Shown: positions 30,873 to 32,550 of the stretch, one piece after another | How the letters are laid out: each line of letters starts with the position of its first letter | Numbering within the stretch: position 1 is the stretch's first letter | Source of the DNA: Paracoccaceae bacterium | Lineage (GTDB): Bacteria > Pseudomonadota > Alphaproteobacteria > Rhodobacterales > Rhodobacteraceae | Assembly: GCA_030758115.1 (NCBI GenBank) | Contig: JANREX010000041.1 | Span: 1 to 32,550, forward strand | Direction: 5' to 3' | DNA: 32,550 nucleotides | Notes under the pieces: generated by a model | Told to the model about the DNA's origin: nothing | The model's input: the letters and a program-made list of their open reading frames with translations, nothing else | Database searches by the model: none | Translations under genes and position numbers: made by a program

Positions 30873-31322
30873 TCAGCGCAGACCCGCGCTCGAGTTGCTC
30901 GGGGTTCCCGACGAGCTCGAGGAACTTGACGAGCTCGAAGAGCTGGACGAGCTCGAGGAGCTGGACGATCTGGACGAGTTCGAAGAACTCGACGAGCTGG
31001 AGGGACCGGACGGGCTAGACGGACCCGACGGACCGGACGGGCTCGACGGACCAGACGGACCGGAAGCGCCCGACGGACCCGAGGCGCCGGAAGCACCGGA
31101 TGCACCCGAACCGCCCGGACCGGAGCCGCCCGAACCGCCCGGACCGGAGCCGCCGCCCGAACCGCCTGCACCGCCGCCGGAGCCACCGCCCGAGCCGCCC
31201 GATGCATGGGCAGCGCCCAGATGCATCATCACGGGTGCGACGTAGAGCACGCCAGAGGCAAGGCCGAGGCGTGCCAGCAATGCGCGGCGCGAAACGCTTG
31301 TCTTGGAATTCTGTTCAGACAT
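30873..31322 (-). CDS. Tat-type secreted Gly/Ser/Pro-rich peptide with poly-serine tail
   Basis: A 149-residue product. The N-terminus MSEQNSKTSVSRRALLARLG carries a twin-arginine motif (Ser11-Arg12-Arg13), followed by a hydrophobic stretch and a signal-peptidase-like site AHA|SG after residue 40. The mature part contains only a few residue types: Gly/Ser-rich at first, then repeated GASG, GPSG and SPSG units, then serine runs. These include an unbroken run of 20 Ser (codons 30968-30909) before GTPSNSSAGLR. There are no Cys. AAAGGA lies 8 bases before the ATG at 31322; a GTG at 31340 would swallow that site. It lies between an S8 peptidase and the HprK-PqqD gene. A precursor-like role is inferred; a structural or surface role is possible. 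Confidence 0.85.
   Translation of the reverse strand: MSEQNSKTSVSRRALLARLGLASGVLYVAPVMMHLGAAHASGGSGGGSGGGAGGSGGGSGPGGSGGSGPGGSGASGASGASGPSGASGPSGPSSPSGPSGPSSPSGPSSSSSSSNSSRSSSSSSSSSSSSSSSSSSSSGTPSNSSAGLR
30909..31200 (-). repeat. Low-complexity coding repeat region of the Ser-rich peptide gene
   Basis: Codes for Gly/Ser/Pro and Ser runs. Serine codons in the 20-Ser run mix TCG, TCC, TCT, TCA with AGC and AGT, so the DNA is not a simple triplet repeat. An exact 24-base tandem duplication lies at 31105-31128 and 31129-31152, each copy coding for an eight-residue GSGPGGSG-type unit. Confidence 0.8.
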
Positions 31323-31395
31323 GTTGGTATTCCTTTCCACTCATGATGCCGCAACACAACGCGGGCATGCAGTGAAAACGGTGCCGCGGGAAAAA

Positions 31396-32550
31396 CTATT
31401 CCCCGCTGACCGAAAAAACTTCGGAGGACTTGCCCTTGCAGTAGCCAGGCGCCGAGATAAGGCCGTTTCCGTAAACAGGATCATATCCCGCAGCCCCCAG
31501 ATCGGTTGCACAGTCGATCAGTTTCTTGATGCTGCCTTGCAGCTTGGCCTTCGGCTCGCGCATCCGCTGCACTGCCAGCGCGGCGGTCACGAACGGGGCC
31601 GCATAGGATGTTCCGGACTTGAGCTTCCCGCCTGAAATCGACGCGGCTGTCCAGACCCCGACCCCCGGCGCCGACAGGGTGATATAGGGACCCTGGTTTG
31701 CCTGACGGTAGATGCGTTGACGGCTGTCAACGGCCGTGACCGCGATCACATGGGGCCATGCCGCCGGATAGGCCGGCTTGGCCCCCGCCCCTCCATTTCC
31801 CGCAGCGGCGACAAGGGCCACAGACTTCGCCGCAGCCCGTGCCGTGACATCGCGCAGAACGGCGTTTTCCGGCCCCGAAAAGCTGAGGTTGATGACACTG
31901 ACCCCTTCGGCCAGCAGCAGGTCGACCGCGGCGGCCAGGGAAAAGGCATCGGCCTGATCGCCGCCGCGTCCGCGATGGAAGGCCTCGACCGCGACCAATT
32001 GGGCATTGGGCAGAAGACCCGGCGTGCGACTGTCCATGCGCCCCAGCAGGAGGGCCGCAATCGCCGTGCCATGCTCGCGCCCAGAGGCGTTCCGATCGCC
32101 GATATCAGCCTGGAACACCTTGAGCTTCTGCCCCCGCAACGCCTCGTGGCGGACATTTATGCCTGTGTCGATCATCCCGATCTTGGGGGCAAAGGCACTG
32201 GGCCAGCCAGACCAGCTGATCATCTCATGGGCCGCGCAGGCGCCATTCCGACACATGAAGTCATCCGTCGTATAAAGATGGTTGGCATCCGCCGTGGAAC
32301 CGGGGATACGGTTCGCCAGCTCGGCCCGCGCCTGTGCCGCGCTGCGGCCTGCCGGCAATTCAAGACGTACAAGGCGCCGGTTGAGCGTGCGGTTGTTGCG
32401 CGCTCCCAGCACACGGTATCCCAATGCCTCGACCGCGGCCGTGCTCTGTCCGGCTGGCAGCGCCAAAAGCATTTCCTCGCGACCGCCACCATCGCCCTGT
32501 TCGTTGATGGACTGAGAGACCCCGGACGGTCCACTGGTGCCCGAAGCACC
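31396..32550 (-). CDS. S8 (subtilisin-like) serine peptidase, 5' end outside window
   Basis: Serine protease of the subtilase family; 384 residues are visible and the frame is open at the window edge. Counting from the internal Met at 32472, the triad is Asp102 (KIGMIDTGIN), His134 (REHGTAIAALL) and Ser279 (SGTSYAAPFVTAAL), with oxyanion Asn216 (AAAGNGGAG). Upstream of the catalytic domain is a propeptide-like stretch ending in STADANHLYTTDD. Before that is a Gly/Ser/Pro segment, GASGTSGPSG, at the very edge, like the repeat in the neighbouring peptide. Cys pairs (MCRNGAC, DCATD, GYCKG) suggest a periplasmic or secreted protein. It lies 73 bases upstream of the peptide gene on the same strand, and may mature the peptide or act separately. 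Confidence 0.93.
   Translation of the reverse strand, partial: GASGTSGPSGVSQSINEQGDGGGREEMLLALPAGQSTAAVEALGYRVLGARNNRTLNRRLVRLELPAGRSAAQARAELANRIPGSTADANHLYTTDDFMCRNGACAAHEMISWSGWPSAFAPKIGMIDTGINVRHEALRGQKLKVFQADIGDRNASGREHGTAIAALLLGRMDSRTPGLLPNAQLVAVEAFHRGRGGDQADAFSLAAAVDLLLAEGVSVINLSFSGPENAVLRDVTARAAAKSVALVAAAGNGGAGAKPAYPAAWPHVIAVTAVDSRQRIYRQANQGPYITLSAPGVGVWTAASISGGKLKSGTSYAAPFVTAALAVQRMREPKAKLQGSIKKLIDCATDLGAAGYDPVYGNGLISAPGYCKGKSSEVFSVSGE

Noticed and set aside
30909-31200. Possible CRISPR-like or minisatellite array
   Set aside because: Repeats are short, in frame and without unique spacers; they follow codon phase of an open gene.
30873-31207. N-terminal extension of the kinase-PqqD gene through the repeat region
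   Set aside because: The extension is a second reading frame of the peptide gene (Arg/Ala/Pro/Val-rich) with no ribosome site. The kinase starts at 30871 or 30841.
30895-31245. Plus-strand frame with striking Glu-Leu-Asp and Pro-Glu repeats
   Set aside because: It is the reverse reading of the Ser and Gly/Ser/Pro codons of the minus-strand peptide gene. It lacks a ribosome site and the minus-strand gene has a good one plus a signal peptide.
31386-31406. Inverted repeat GCGGG/CCCGC around the S8 peptidase stop codon
   Set aside because: Short stem with an 11-base loop overlapping the stop codon; too weak to call a terminator, and read-through to the peptide gene seems likely.

Overview
The window is GC-rich (about 65%) and reads as chromosomal DNA of an alphaproteobacterium of the Rhodobacterales, probably Paracoccus-like. 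The evidence is the gene content: a 44-residue aa3-type cytochrome oxidase subunit IV close to that of Paracoccus, an ETF-ubiquinone oxidoreductase, a DmdC-type acyl-CoA dehydrogenase, a pyrB / two membrane proteins / pyrC / plsY block and a plant-type glutamate-cysteine ligase. A terminator-linked motif (CTTCTTCTTGC followed by AAATATCC) also recurs. No tRNA, rRNA, CRISPR array, transposase or phage gene was seen, and no stretch above 300 bases lacks a gene.

Layout. 1-1597 (-): 5' part of ETF-QO, divergent from greA (1847) and a coiled-coil membrane protein (2346). 3508-4556 (+): AzlC/AzlD amino-acid exporter. 4637-8852 (-): lipoprotein, the small oxidase subunit (hidden by its size), a DUF6173-like protein, an MBL-fold hydrolase and an acyl-CoA dehydrogenase, the last two joined by TGATG. 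9007-9951 (+): threonylcarbamoyl-AMP synthase. 10013-10624 (-): YqgE, divergent from a stand-alone exported DsbD alpha-like protein. 11689-16574 (-): RND efflux permease and adaptor. 16690-18689 (-): uracil-DNA glycosylase, LysE exporter and MoaB, tightly packed. 18795-23476 (+): pyrB, two uncharacterised membrane proteins, a lower-GC VOC gene, a pyrC-like gene and plsY. 23580-26292 (-): rsmE, a membrane protein and gshA. 26305-29579 (+): ubiA, an OmpA-family protein and a coupled coiled-coil membrane protein.

The most unusual part is the right end (29603-32550, all minus strand). Three genes lie in a row: a subtilisin-like (S8) peptidase running off the window, a Tat-type secreted Gly/Ser/Pro peptide ending in a 20-serine run, and a protein joining an HPr-kinase-like domain to a C-terminal PqqD/RRE peptide-recognition domain. 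HprK-like kinases in some lasso-peptide clusters phosphorylate serine of the precursor, and PqqD/RRE domains hold leader peptides. A serine-rich secreted substrate, a kinase with its own recognition domain and a protease therefore look like a small peptide-modification and export system. This is inference from architecture and neighbourhood.

Two enzymes carry notable substitutions. The PyrC-like protein lacks the HxH metal ligands and the catalytic Asp of active dihydroorotases. The family-4-like uracil-DNA glycosylase has lost three of the four cysteines that bind the 4Fe-4S cluster.
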